In this document: positions 56,891 through 64,000 of the stretch, piece after piece
How the letters are laid out: each line of letters starts with the position of its first letter
Position numbering within the stretch: the stretch's first letter is position 1
Assembly (NCBI RefSeq): GCF_004403185.1
Contig: NZ_SOHJ01000009.1
Coordinates: 1 to 64,000, forward strand
DNA: 64,000 nt
Reading direction: 5' to 3'
DNA from: Cryobacterium suzukii
GTDB lineage: Bacteria; Actinomycetota; Actinomycetes; Actinomycetales; Microbacteriaceae
The notes under the pieces: model-generated
Database searches by the model: none
The model's input: the letters and a program-made list of their open reading frames with translations, nothing else
What the model was told of the DNA's origin: nothing
Made by a program: the position numbers and the translations under genes

Positions 56891-57333
56891 TGCACCCTTC
56901 GTTCCTGTTGAACGCCAATGCCGGTCAGCCGCACGGTGACCCGGCCGACATCGGCGCCGGTCAGTTCTCCGACGCGGCGTCGAATCTCCGCTTGCGACTG
57001 GGCCGACCTGGCCAGAATCGTGCCGCCTGTGCGCGCGATGACGGCTGGTTCGCGGGTGATGCGGGAGAGGGGAACGACGCGGATGGTGGTGCTGATCGTG
57101 AGCGAGAGCCTGCCGTGGTCATCGCCGAGTTCCACGCCGACGTGACCGGAGGGAACGCCGAGCGATTCCGCAGTGACCATCGAGACGACCTGGCGCAGGG
57201 CCCGAGGCGCGATGCGGGTGCGGCCGCGCGTCGGGGGAGGCGCCACGGTCGTGGCCGGAGCGCCGTCGTGAGGTGGGTTCGGTGCCGCGCCGCCGAGAAA
57301 CCAGTCCTTTGCGGTGTCGGTCGTAATGCTCAC
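56887..57333 (-). CDS. Asp23/Gls24-like protein
   Basis: This 148-residue protein has a Pro-rich N-terminus and then an Asp23-like alpha/beta domain: TRIAPRALRQVVSMVTAESLGVPSGHVGVELGDDHGRLSLTISTTIRVV and AEIRRRVGELTGADVGRVTVRLTGI. It is more diverged than the canonical Asp23 two genes upstream. It probably assembles with that protein at the membrane. Overlaps of four bases connect it to both neighbours. Confidence 0.68.
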   Translation of the reverse strand: MSITTDTAKDWFLGGAAPNPPHDGAPATTVAPPPTRGRTRIAPRALRQVVSMVTAESLGVPSGHVGVELGDDHGRLSLTISTTIRVVPLSRITREPAVIARTGGTILARSAQSQAEIRRRVGELTGADVGRVTVRLTGIGVQQERRVQ

Positions 57334-57524
57334 GATGATGAACGCTTTCCCTGGAATGCTCCGATCAGTGAGCCGAGGTCAAGGCGGCCGTCGATCACGC
57401 GGCCGACCAGGGCGCCGACCAGCATGGACAGGGCAACAAACAGAAACGCCCAGAAGCCCAGAATCACCCAGGTCAGGGCGAGAATCGCACCGACCAGCAT
57501 TCCAGTTCGGGTTGCGCTAGTCAC
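57330..57524 (-). CDS. DUF2273 small membrane protein
   Basis: This 64-residue protein has two hydrophobic helices (GMLVGAILALTWVILGFWAFLFVALSMLVGALVG) and ends GRLDLGSLIGAFQGKR, the DUF2273 pattern. Such proteins accompany Asp23 and may help to anchor it. It overlaps the genes on either side by four bases. Confidence 0.8.
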   Translation of the reverse strand: MTSATRTGMLVGAILALTWVILGFWAFLFVALSMLVGALVGRVIDGRLDLGSLIGAFQGKRSSS

Positions 57525-57997
57525 CGCAGTGCGGCTTTGTTCGGCTCAGCGTCGGCATCGTCGCTGGGCAGGTGAATATCGATGATTGTCACGTTGACCT
57601 CGGTGACCTCGAGGCCGACGAGGTCTTCAATGGCGCGAATAACGCTCGAGCGGATATCGTCGGCCACCTGCTGCAGCTGCACGGGGTACTCGGCGACGAT
57701 CGTCACGTCTACGGCGACCTGCGTTTCGCCCACCTCCACCGAGATGCCCTGGCTCACATCGGTATTGTTCATTGCCTCGCGGATCGCGCCGAGGGCGCGG
57801 GCCGCGCCGCCGCCGAGAGCGTGCACACCGGAGACTTCTCGGGCGGCGATGCCGGCCACCTTGGCCACGACGCCGTCGTTGATGATGGTTTTTCCGGTTC
57901 CGGTAGCTGACTCACCGGCCAGCGGTGTGCTGATCGGGGCGCCGCTGCGCGGGGACGTGCTCGACGATGCGGGGCCGTTGGTGTCGATGAGGTCCAT
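57521..57997 (-). CDS. Asp23/Gls24 family envelope stress protein
   Basis: This 158-residue protein is a canonical Asp23: GKTIINDGVVAKVAGIAAREVSGVHALGGG, then VSVEVGETQVAVDVTIVAEYPVQLQQVADDIRSSVIRAIEDLVGLEVTEVNVTIIDIHLP. In Staphylococcus Asp23 coats the inner membrane and responds to cell-wall and alkaline stress. It is the first gene of the operon Asp23, DUF2273, Asp23-like, DUF6286, AmaP-like. It lies divergently from the sigma-factor operon, with an inverted repeat between. Confidence 0.9.
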   Translation of the reverse strand: MDLIDTNGPASSSTSPRSGAPISTPLAGESATGTGKTIINDGVVAKVAGIAAREVSGVHALGGGAARALGAIREAMNNTDVSQGISVEVGETQVAVDVTIVAEYPVQLQQVADDIRSSVIRAIEDLVGLEVTEVNVTIIDIHLPSDDADAEPNKAALR

Positions 57998-58055
57998 GGA
58001 AAAAGCTCCTTCGGGTAGGGCCGTCTGGTCAAGCCAGAACGGATTGTTACCTGTA

Positions 58056-58081
58056 TGACGAAACTTGTGGCATATTCGTCA
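58056..58081. promoter_or_regulatory. Inverted repeat TGACGAA-N12-TTCGTCA
   Basis: Perfect 7-bp arms lie between the divergent Asp23 operon and the sigma-factor operon, 47 bases upstream of the sigma start at 58,128. A shared operator is likely. No adjacent regulator gene other than the sigma factor is a candidate binder. Confidence 0.6.
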
Positions 58082-58127
58082 CGCGAAGATGAGAAATATT
58101 TCGGAACTGTTTGCCCGAGGAGGGGAT

Positions 58128-58703
58128 GTGCCCGGCAGAGTGCGTGAGCAGGTTGCGTCACCGCTCGATGCGGCCGCCGACCAGATGCTCGCCGACCGCG
58201 CTCGCGACGGCGACCTGCGTGCCTTCGAGGTTCTCGTTCGCCGGTACGGCCCGCTCATGCGGGTCTACGCGACCCGGGTTCTCGGCTCAAATGACGAAAC
58301 CGACGACGTGGTGCAGGAATCATTCATCACGGCCTGGCAGCACCTCGGCACTCTCGAAGACGGCAGCGCTGTCAAGAGCTGGCTGATGCGCATTGTCAGC
58401 CGTAAGAGCATCGATCGGCTGCGCACTCGACGCCCGCACGTCAATATCGACGAAACGGATGCCCCGGCGCCGGAGAGTAGCGCCCCGCACGCCCGCGTTG
58501 AGGTTGAGTCCCAGACCGAGGCGCTCGCGCGGGTACTCGCGGCTCTTCCCGAGGATCAACGGCGCTGCTGGACCCTGCGCGAACTTGCGGAATACAGTTA
58601 CGGTGACATTGCCGCCGAACTGAACCTTCCGCTCTCGACGGTGCGCGGACTTCTGGCCCGGGCTCGCAAGACCCTACTTCGACAGATGGAGGACTGGCGA
58701 TGA
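58128..58703 (+). CDS. ECF-type RNA polymerase sigma factor
   Basis: This 191-residue sigma-70 family factor has region 2 (DGDLRAFEVLVRRYGPLMRVYATRVLGSNDETDDVVQESFITAWQHLG) and region 4 (RVLAALPEDQRRCWTLRELAEYSYGDIAAELNLPLSTVRGLLARARKTLLRQ). The open frame begins earlier, with ATG at 58,089, but GTG 58,128 has GAGGAGGGG closely upstream. It overlaps the next gene by four bases. Divergence from the Asp23 operon and cotranscription with two Asp23-like genes suggest it directs the envelope stress set. Confidence 0.87.
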   Translation: MPGRVREQVASPLDAAADQMLADRARDGDLRAFEVLVRRYGPLMRVYATRVLGSNDETDDVVQESFITAWQHLGTLEDGSAVKSWLMRIVSRKSIDRLRTRRPHVNIDETDAPAPESSAPHARVEVESQTEALARVLAALPEDQRRCWTLRELAEYSYGDIAAELNLPLSTVRGLLARARKTLLRQMEDWR

Positions 58704-59350
58704 CCGAACTGACACCGGCGAACCGGCGCTTTCTCGCATTCGACCTCGACGGCACCGAGCGGGAACAGGCTGGCCTGAACGGCCATACCATCGAGCAGCT
58801 CAGCGACTACCTTGATCATGGCCGACTCCCCGCCGACCCGGGCATCGACGATTCGCCCGACTGTGAGATCGCGCTGCGTGGCCTCGAACGACTGCGTCGG
58901 GCACAGCGGTCACTGCTCGAGCGAGACCTCGAACGTGAATCCCGGCGCGACGACAGCTGGGTGTCGTCCATTCTCAACAACATCACGCTAGAGGCCCATG
59001 CCGGCCGCGAGATTCCGCTGACCCATCCGTCTCCGACCGCCCGCCTCGTCGTGACGGAGGGCGCTGTGCGCGGCATCCTGAGGGAAACCGGCGACCGAAT
59101 GCAGAACGTGTTCGTCGGCCGATGTGTGCTGGTTGGGGACGTCAGCGTGCCCGGCACGCCGATCTCCATTCGGGTCGATGTGACCGTATTTCCGGGTGAG
59201 AATATACCGCTGCTGGCCGATCAACTGCGACACGCGATGTATGCCGCTTTGAGCAAATATACGGAGCTGGTCGTGGTGGCCATTGATATCACTGTGAGCG
59301 ACCTGCAGTCGCTGCCCGAAGCATCCGCTCACGAACAGGAGAACCAATGA
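58700..59350 (+). CDS. Asp23-domain protein, possible sigma partner
   Basis: This 216-residue protein has an N-terminal helical region (HTIEQLSDYLDHGRLPADPGIDDSPDCEIALRGLERLRRAQRSLLERD) that resembles the short anti-sigma-like segments of actinobacterial regulators, and a C-terminal Asp23-like domain (ARLVVTEGAVRGILRETGDRMQNVFVGRCVLVGD ... VVAIDITVSDL). Sitting directly after the sigma gene with a four-base overlap, it may tether or inhibit the sigma factor. No membrane helix is present. The anti-sigma role is inference. Confidence 0.7.
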   Translation: MTELTPANRRFLAFDLDGTEREQAGLNGHTIEQLSDYLDHGRLPADPGIDDSPDCEIALRGLERLRRAQRSLLERDLERESRRDDSWVSSILNNITLEAHAGREIPLTHPSPTARLVVTEGAVRGILRETGDRMQNVFVGRCVLVGDVSVPGTPISIRVDVTVFPGENIPLLADQLRHAMYAALSKYTELVVVAIDITVSDLQSLPEASAHEQENQ

Positions 59351-59685
59351 CCACGGACCCTGCCTCTTTCGACCAGCTGGACATATTGGTGCGCCGGGTA
59401 CCCGGTGTTGCCGCGCTGTATCCGGCCGGGTCGATAGTGGCCACCGTGCTCACCGCCACGCTCGATGCGGTCGCCCATCGAGCGCCCGCAGCGCCCCTGG
59501 TACTCATCGATCAGCACGCCGACGGCGTTCGGGTCACGGCCAAGATCGGCATCGGAGCGGCGGAGTCCTCTCGGGACGTGAGCGGTCGGGTGCACGACGC
59601 GATCGCCGCGCATCTCGAGCGGGGCGGCAACCCGCCGGTCGTACAGATCGTCGTGATCGTGGCCAGCGTGAGGCTGAGCGTCTAG
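59347..59685 (+). CDS. Hypothetical Asp23-like small protein
   Basis: This 112-residue protein resembles the core of Asp23-like proteins: LVRRVPGVAALYPAGSIVATVLTATLDA, VRVTAKIGIGAAESSRDVSGRVHDAIAAHLE and VVQIVVIVASVRLSV. It overlaps the previous gene by four bases and is the last gene of the sigma operon. It probably binds its Asp23-type partners. The assignment is by fold-like pattern only. Confidence 0.62.
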   Translation: MTTDPASFDQLDILVRRVPGVAALYPAGSIVATVLTATLDAVAHRAPAAPLVLIDQHADGVRVTAKIGIGAAESSRDVSGRVHDAIAAHLERGGNPPVVQIVVIVASVRLSV

Positions 59686-59717
59686 CCGATGACGGGCAGC
59701 CGTGCTAGCGTGCCCCG

Positions 59718-60299
59718 ATGAAGCAGAGAGAGATGTTCCTTCAAGCGGATGCCGCGTTGCGCTCCGTCGTCGACCGACTCACTCCCGAGCAGCTCGCCCT
59801 GCCGGCGCCGGCCGAGTGGTCGCGAAAAAAAGACCCGACCCTGCGTGACATTCTCGCGTCGCACGCCGAAGATGAAGCCTGGTTGCCCGCAGTGCTCGCG
59901 GGACGCACGATCGAGGAGGTTGGCGACACGTACAAGGGTGATCTGCTCGGTGACGATCCGATCGGCCACTACGATCGCATCAATGAGGCTACGACGGCCG
60001 TGGTGACGGGTGACCTCGACCCCGATCGGGTCGTGCATTTGAGTTACGGCGACTACTCGCTCGCCGAGGCGCTGCAGCACACTGCCCTGTACCGGGCTTT
60101 CCAGGCCTGGAGTATCGCCAAACACGTGGGCCTACAGTATTCGCTGCCCGATGTGCTCGTGGAAAACCTGTGGGAGCAGATCGCGCCGGACATTGAACTG
60201 TGGCGAAGTTTTGGGGTGTTTCCCCCCGAAGTTCCGGTGCCGGAGAACGCGAATCGTGAGGTTGCGCTGCTCGGCAAGACTGGGTACTGGCGCGAATAG
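59718..60299 (+). CDS. DinB-like / maleylpyruvate isomerase-type metalloprotein
   Basis: This 193-residue helical-bundle protein belongs to the DinB superfamily (DfsB/ClbS-like): MKQREMFLQADAALRSVVDRLTPEQLALPAPAEWSRKKDPTLRDILASHAEDEAWLP and LAEALQHTALYRAFQAWSIAKHVG. The three His residues of the metal site appear in SHAEDEAW, LQHTALYR and KHVG. Members include thiol-dependent isomerases and transferases that use mycothiol. The specific reaction is unknown. It is a single gene. Confidence 0.77.
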   Translation: MKQREMFLQADAALRSVVDRLTPEQLALPAPAEWSRKKDPTLRDILASHAEDEAWLPAVLAGRTIEEVGDTYKGDLLGDDPIGHYDRINEATTAVVTGDLDPDRVVHLSYGDYSLAEALQHTALYRAFQAWSIAKHVGLQYSLPDVLVENLWEQIAPDIELWRSFGVFPPEVPVPENANREVALLGKTGYWRE

Positions 60300-60304
60300 A
60301 AACG

Positions 60305-60931
60305 CTAGACGCCGACCGCCATTCGCACGCCGAGCGCGATCATGACAACGGCGATGAAGCCGTCGAGCACGCGCCAGGAGGCTCGCTTTGCGAAGAAAGG
60401 TCGAAGCATCCGTGCGCCGAAACCGAGCGCGAAGAACCAGACGAAGCTCGCCGTGATTGCCCCAGCGCCCCACCACCAGCGCTCGTTCGCCCCCTGTTGG
60501 TTAGCCACCGATCCGAGAAAAATCAGGGTGTCGAGGTAGACGTGCGGGTTGAGCCAGGTGAGCGCGATGGTCGTCACCACGGCGGCCTTGGTGCCGATCT
60601 GGGTCGTCGCCGCCGCGACGAGCACGCCGGGGCGGAAGGCGCGCACGGCGGCGAACACACCGTAGGTAAGCAGAAAGCCAACGCCGAGCACCTGCACGAT
60701 GACCAGAGCGACCGGGGCGGCTCGAATGAGAGCGCCGATTCCCACGATGCCGGCCAGAATGAGCACGGCGTCGGACACCGCACAGATCAGCACAGCAGCG
60801 AACACGGTGCGGTTCCGCCCCGCAATGCCGAGCCGCAAGATATATGCGTTCTGGGCGCCAATCGCGATGATGAGCGCGAGTCCGGTGCCGAAACCGAACA
60901 TGGCGGGCAGGATTGTGTCGGCGAGGGTCAT
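60305..60931 (-). CDS. LysE/ArgO family amino acid exporter
   Basis: This 208-residue protein has six helices and the LysE signature GFGTGLALIIAIGAQNAYILRLGI (G-A-Q-N) near residues 15-38, with VTTIALTWLNPHVYLDTLIFLGSVA in the middle. It exports basic amino acids such as arginine or lysine. An Lrp-type regulator lies 22 bases upstream of its start on the same strand, in place of the LysG/ArgP regulator more often seen next to lysE. Confidence 0.9.
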   Translation of the reverse strand: MTLADTILPAMFGFGTGLALIIAIGAQNAYILRLGIAGRNRTVFAAVLICAVSDAVLILAGIVGIGALIRAAPVALVIVQVLGVGFLLTYGVFAAVRAFRPGVLVAAATTQIGTKAAVVTTIALTWLNPHVYLDTLIFLGSVANQQGANERWWWGAGAITASFVWFFALGFGARMLRPFFAKRASWRVLDGFIAVVMIALGVRMAVGV

Positions 60932-60953
60932 TTCTTGCCTATTCTAGGGCGCG

Positions 60954-61439
60954 CTATTCGGGGGCGACGCCGTTGTAGAAATGCTCGAACACCATGCTCG
61001 TACGGGTCGAAGCGACCGCGGGATTGGCTGAGAGATTGTCCAGCACGAAATCGCGCACATCGTCGGTATCCCGGGCCGACAGGTGAATGATGAAGTCCTC
61101 GGACCCGCCGAGAAAATATAGCTGCACGACGCGCGGCATCACCCGGATCGAATCGCGAAAGGCCGGGATGTGCGTGCGGGCGCCTGCGCGAATGCTCACG
61201 CTGATCAGCGCCTGCAGGCCCAGTCCGATCGCTTTCGGGTCGACCATGGCAGTAAAGCCCGTGACGATTCCGCGGCTGACCAGCGAGCGCACCCGGGAGA
61301 CGCAGGTGGATTCAGCGATACCAGCCGCGCTGGCCAGCCGGCTGTTGGTGGTGCGGGAGTCGGCCTGCAACGCTGCGACCAGGATGCGATCGACCTCGTC
61401 AAGGGTTTCGACCACCCGAATCCTCTTCGTTTCTGCCAT
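60954..61439 (-). CDS. Lrp/AsnC family transcriptional regulator
   Basis: This 161-residue regulator has an N-terminal HTH (LVAALQADSRTTNSRLASAAGIAESTCVSRVRSLVSRGIVTGFTA) and a C-terminal RAM effector domain (LSARDTDDVRDFVLDNLSANPAVASTRTSMVFEHF). It is divergent from alanine dehydrogenase, as AldR is in mycobacteria, and probably activates or represses ald according to alanine. The gap contains nested palindromes that fit Lrp binding. It is followed by the LysE gene on its own strand. Confidence 0.9.
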   Translation of the reverse strand: MAETKRIRVVETLDEVDRILVAALQADSRTTNSRLASAAGIAESTCVSRVRSLVSRGIVTGFTAMVDPKAIGLGLQALISVSIRAGARTHIPAFRDSIRVMPRVVQLYFLGGSEDFIIHLSARDTDDVRDFVLDNLSANPAVASTRTSMVFEHFYNGVAPE

Positions 61440-61449
61440 CTCACATCTC

Positions 61450-61492
61450 CTGCCAGCCGCATATTCAGTGGAATATTTTTGAAGTCTGGCAG
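61450..61492. promoter_or_regulatory. Nested palindromes, Lrp/AldR-type operator
   Basis: Outer arms CTGCCAG (61,450-61,456) and CTGGCAG (61,486-61,492) enclose a perfect dyad ATATTC-AGTG-GAATAT (61,461-61,476). The AT-rich core is the form preferred by Lrp-family regulators. It lies 11 bases from the Lrp start and 97 bases from ald. Confidence 0.75.
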
Positions 61493-61588
61493 ATTCTACG
61501 GATTTTACCTAGCCGAAACGAATCAATAGCAGTCTTACCCCTATCACCGCCGATGCGTTCGGCACTGGCAACCCGAAACGGAGCAGAC

Positions 61589-62704
61589 ATGTTGGTCGGC
61601 ATTCCCACTGAGATTAAGAATAATGAGAACCGCGTGGCGATCACTCCGGCCGGTGTTCACGAGCTCACTCGCCGCGGCCACGACGTCGTCATTGAGAAGG
61701 GCGCCGGGCTGGGCTCCAGCATCACCGACGATGCTTTTCGGCTCGCCGGGGCGTCCATTCTCGACACCGCCGCCGAAGTCTGGGCCGCCGCCGACCTGCT
61801 CCTGAAGGTCAAGGAGCCCATTGCCAGCGAATACCCGATGATGCGCCCTGGGCAGGTGTTGTTCACCTATCTGCACCTCGCGGCATCCGCTGAATGCACG
61901 CAGGCTCTGATCAAGTCTGGTACGACCGCGATCGCCTATGAGACCGTGCAGCTTCCCGACCGCAGCCTGCCGCTGCTCTCGCCGATGAGCGAGGTCGCTG
62001 GCCGACTCTCGGTGCAGGTCGGTGCGTACCACCTGATGAGCGCCAACGGCGGCAGCGGAATTCTGCTCGGCGGTGTTCCGGGAACCCCAAAGGCCAAGGT
62101 CGTCGTGATCGGCGGCGGCGTCGCCGGCGAGCACGCCGCGGCCAACGCGCTCGGCATGGGCGCCGACGTGACCATCATCGATCTGTCGCTCGCTCGCCTG
62201 CGCCAGCTCGAGGCCCGTTTCAATGGTGAGATCCAGACGCGCGCGTCGACCCAGTACGAGATCGCCGAACAGGTGCGGGAGGCCGATCTTGTCATCGGCT
62301 CCGTGCTCATTCCGGGTGCGCAGGCCCCCAAACTCGTCACCGACGCCATGGTCGCCTCGATGAAGCCCGGCTCCGTGCTCGTGGACATCGCGATCGACCA
62401 AGGCGGTTGCTTCGAGGGATCGCACGCCACCACGCACGACAATCCCACCTTCGCCGTGCATGACAGTGTCTATTACTGCGTTGCCAACATGCCCGGCGCA
62501 GTGCCGGCCACGTCGACCCGCGCCCTCACCAACGCCACCCTGCCCTACGTCGTCGCGCTGGCCCAAAAGGGCTGGAAGAAGGCCATCGCCGAAGACGCCG
62601 CTCTCGCCCAGGGCCTCAACGTGCACAACGGCCGCATCACCAACGCGCACGTCGCAGCTGCCTTCCACGCCGAACTGCTGACGGTCGCCGACGCGATCGC
62701 CTGA
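61589..62704 (+). CDS. ald: Alanine dehydrogenase
   Basis: This 371-residue enzyme interconverts L-alanine and pyruvate plus ammonia with NAD. It begins MLVGIPTEIKNNENRVAITPAGVHEL, contains the substrate-binding Lys in LLLKVKEPIASEYPMM and His in FTYLHLAAS, and has the NAD loop KVVVIGGGVAGEHAAANALGMGADVTIID. The length is normal. The frame opens 12 codons earlier, but the ATG at 61,589 follows GGAGCAGAC and matches the family start. Divergent from the Lrp-type regulator. Confidence 0.95.
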   Translation: MLVGIPTEIKNNENRVAITPAGVHELTRRGHDVVIEKGAGLGSSITDDAFRLAGASILDTAAEVWAAADLLLKVKEPIASEYPMMRPGQVLFTYLHLAASAECTQALIKSGTTAIAYETVQLPDRSLPLLSPMSEVAGRLSVQVGAYHLMSANGGSGILLGGVPGTPKAKVVVIGGGVAGEHAAANALGMGADVTIIDLSLARLRQLEARFNGEIQTRASTQYEIAEQVREADLVIGSVLIPGAQAPKLVTDAMVASMKPGSVLVDIAIDQGGCFEGSHATTHDNPTFAVHDSVYYCVANMPGAVPATSTRALTNATLPYVVALAQKGWKKAIAEDAALAQGLNVHNGRITNAHVAAAFHAELLTVADAIA

Positions 62705-62713
62705 GCCCGTGGG

Positions 62714-63154
62714 TCAGGACGTTGCGGCGATGACCCGGTGCAACGCATCGCGCAGGCGGAGTAGGTCGTCAAGCGGCAGGTTGAGCGCTTCGACGACCCG
62801 CGGCGGGATGGTTTCGGCCACCGCGCGCAGGTCCAGTCCTCGGTCGGTCAGGGTGATATCGAGCGTGCGTTCGTCGGCCTCCCTGCGGTGCCGCCGCACG
62901 TAGCCGGTGGCTTCGAGCCGCTTGAGCAGGGGGGAAAGGGTCGCCGGCTCGAGGTGGAGGGTCTGGCCGAGGCCCTTGAGCGTGCGCGGGCTCTCGTCCC
63001 ACAGCGCGAGCAGGACCAGATACTGCGGATGCGTTAGCCCGAGTGGCTCCAGAATGGGCCGATATAGCCCTATGACATCGCGCGAGGCGATGGCCAGGGC
63101 GAAGCAGACCTGGCTGTCGAGGGCGAGGGGGTTGTCAATCGTTGGCGATGTCAT
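62714..63154 (-). CDS. MarR family regulator, OhrR-like
   Basis: This 146-residue winged-helix protein begins with the OhrR signature LALDSQVCFALAIASRDVIGLYRPILEPLGLTHPQYLVLLALW. The reactive cysteine is C17 in QVCFAL. The wing reads HRREADERTLDITLTDRG. OhrR proteins repress an organic-hydroperoxide resistance gene until the cysteine is oxidised; no ohr gene is in the window, so the target lies elsewhere or is the regulator itself. A larger frame upstream is not used; the ATG is at 63,154. Confidence 0.88.
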   Translation of the reverse strand: MTSPTIDNPLALDSQVCFALAIASRDVIGLYRPILEPLGLTHPQYLVLLALWDESPRTLKGLGQTLHLEPATLSPLLKRLEATGYVRRHRREADERTLDITLTDRGLDLRAVAETIPPRVVEALNLPLDDLLRLRDALHRVIAATS

Positions 63155-63308
63155 GGCGCCACCGGTTGGTCTGAGCGGGTCCGATCTGCTTGGCGCACTG
63201 CCTGCGCCCGTGCGCGGCTGTCCGGTCTGTGCCCAGCCAATGGAGCAGCACGACATCGACCGCAGTGGCGAGCGAACCCAGCTCCACTGCCCGGTCACGC
63301 TGCACTAG
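63153..63308 (+). CDS. Hypothetical Cys-rich small protein
   Basis: A 51-codon ORF whose ATG overlaps the ATG of the divergent MarR gene (the shared bases CATG). It encodes GCPVCAQPMEQHDIDRSGER followed by TQLHCPVTLH, with a CPVC knuckle and a third Cys that could bind zinc. No good ribosome-binding site is visible, and I know no close homologue. It may simply be open by chance in the MarR promoter. Confidence 0.3.
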   Translation: MAPPVGLSGSDLLGALPAPVRGCPVCAQPMEQHDIDRSGERTQLHCPVTLH

Positions 63309-63409
63309 CCTGTCGTGTCGGGCGGATGCCAGGCCCGGTCCCAAGGGTCTCTTCGCACGGGCAACAGCCGTCTGCCATGGGCTAGTCTGGCGCCAATCAC
63401 GGGAGATTA

Positions 63410-64000
63410 ATGTCCACGACGGCAGACCGCACTGACCTGAATAGTTCACAGCTCGACCTCGCGATCGCCGAGCTAGTCGAAGGAAGCGAGCGGTGGGGGG
63501 CGACCCCGCTCGCGGCGCGCGGCGAGCTGCTGGCGCGCACCGCAGCATCCGTTTCTGATGAGGCCGAGCGCTGGGTGGCTGCTGCGGCCCGCGCCAAAGG
63601 TTTAGACCCGTCGTCGGTGCTGATCGGCGAAGAATGGCTGACCGGACCGTACGGAGTGCTCACCTCGTTGAACGCACTCGGTCGTACTCTGCGGGCGCTC
63701 AATTCCGGGCGCAGCCCGCTCGCCGGCCAGAGATTCGGGCGGGCGCCGGGCGGGCGCGTCACCGTTTCCGTCCTGCCGCACAATGCGTGGGACGGGCTGC
63801 TTCTCCACGGATTCAGCGCCCGGGCCTGGCTGCGGCCCGGCGTCACCGTGGGGCGGGCCCGTGTATCGGCAGGGTTGGGCCAACTCGCTCCGACAGTGGC
63901 CAGTGGGGTCGGTCTCGTTCTCGGTGCCGGCAACATCAGCTCGATCGCCCCGCTCGATGTGCTGTACGAGCTCGTGGCGCACAATCGGGTCTCCATACTC
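63410..64000 (+). CDS. Aldehyde dehydrogenase-like protein, 3' end missing
   Basis: A frame of 197 codons runs from ATG 63,410 (GGGAG six bases upstream) off the end of the window without a stop. It reads ELLARTAASVSDEAERWVAAAARAKGLD early and VGLVLGAGNISSIAPLDVLYELVAHNRVSIL late. The GAGNISSIAPLDVLYEL segment is the nucleotide-binding part of aldehyde-dehydrogenase / acyl-CoA-reductase-like proteins found in actinobacteria. The catalytic Cys would lie beyond the window. Substrate unknown. Confidence 0.75.
   Translation, partial: MSTTADRTDLNSSQLDLAIAELVEGSERWGATPLAARGELLARTAASVSDEAERWVAAAARAKGLDPSSVLIGEEWLTGPYGVLTSLNALGRTLRALNSGRSPLAGQRFGRAPGGRVTVSVLPHNAWDGLLLHGFSARAWLRPGVTVGRARVSAGLGQLAPTVASGVGLVLGAGNISSIAPLDVLYELVAHNRVSIL

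Noticed and set aside
1..64000. CRISPR array.
   Set aside because: No regularly spaced direct repeats with unique spacers and no cas genes were seen; the interspersed repeats are 0.5-1.7 kb apart.

Overview
The window is chromosomal DNA of a high-GC Gram-positive bacterium. Signs include many GTG starts, probable leaderless genes, a CarD regulator, a relative of the mycothiol-dependent nitroreductase, Asp23-type envelope clusters with DUF2273/DUF6286-like partners, and a GH15 enzyme fused to a trehalose-phosphatase-like domain. Actinomycetota, order Micrococcales, most likely Microbacteriaceae, is my inference from gene content; there is no rRNA gene to confirm it.

Region 1 (about 1-11,970) is accessory. 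It is visibly less GC-rich and consists of unrelated single genes facing both ways: two methyltransferases, three intact and one truncated GNAT acetyltransferases, a tyrosine phosphatase, VanW, a CPBP protease, a gamma-glutamylcyclotransferase, an SGNH hydrolase, a peroxiredoxin and two membrane proteins. About ten short degenerate repeats (core like GGGGAACC-CTACGGGACGC), all in the same orientation, separate the genes. Each sits shortly after the stop of a plus-strand gene or shortly before the start of a minus-strand gene, which is the geometry of a gene-cassette array. Near the right end, 11,943-11,965 is a perfect-looking 3' end of a tRNA (tRNA-Ser type) followed by a strong terminator. 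It looks like the displaced attachment site that closes an integrated island.

Region 2 (12-38 kb) is catabolism and transport. It holds an alcohol dehydrogenase / Baeyer-Villiger monooxygenase / esterase operon with a divergent GAF-PucR regulator and an MHS transporter; a MarR-EamA divergent pair with twin operators; an M20 amidohydrolase / AbgT transporter / RimK-like ligase operon; the N-acetylglucosamine module (NagB, NagA, EIIC on one strand; EIIB, EIIA, GntR regulator on the other, with a palindromic operator between); and a sulfonate/nitrate-type ABC transporter.

Region 3 (38-48 kb) is a carnitine catabolic island. An XRE-TetR fusion regulator is followed by a dehydrocarnitine-cleaving BKACE enzyme, carnitine dehydrogenase, a thioesterase, a complete peptide-type ABC importer and a class-C beta-lactamase-like hydrolase, nearly all overlapping by a few bases.

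Region 4 (48-64 kb) is housekeeping and stress: a short HPF, the pseudo-phosphatase/GH15 protein, a TetR-CarD pair, a polytopic membrane protein flanked by REP-like palindromes, BrkB, CsbD, an Asp23 operon divergent from an ECF sigma factor operon that also encodes Asp23-like proteins, a DinB protein, LysE, Lrp-alanine dehydrogenase, an OhrR-like MarR regulator, and the start of an aldehyde-dehydrogenase-like gene cut by the window end.
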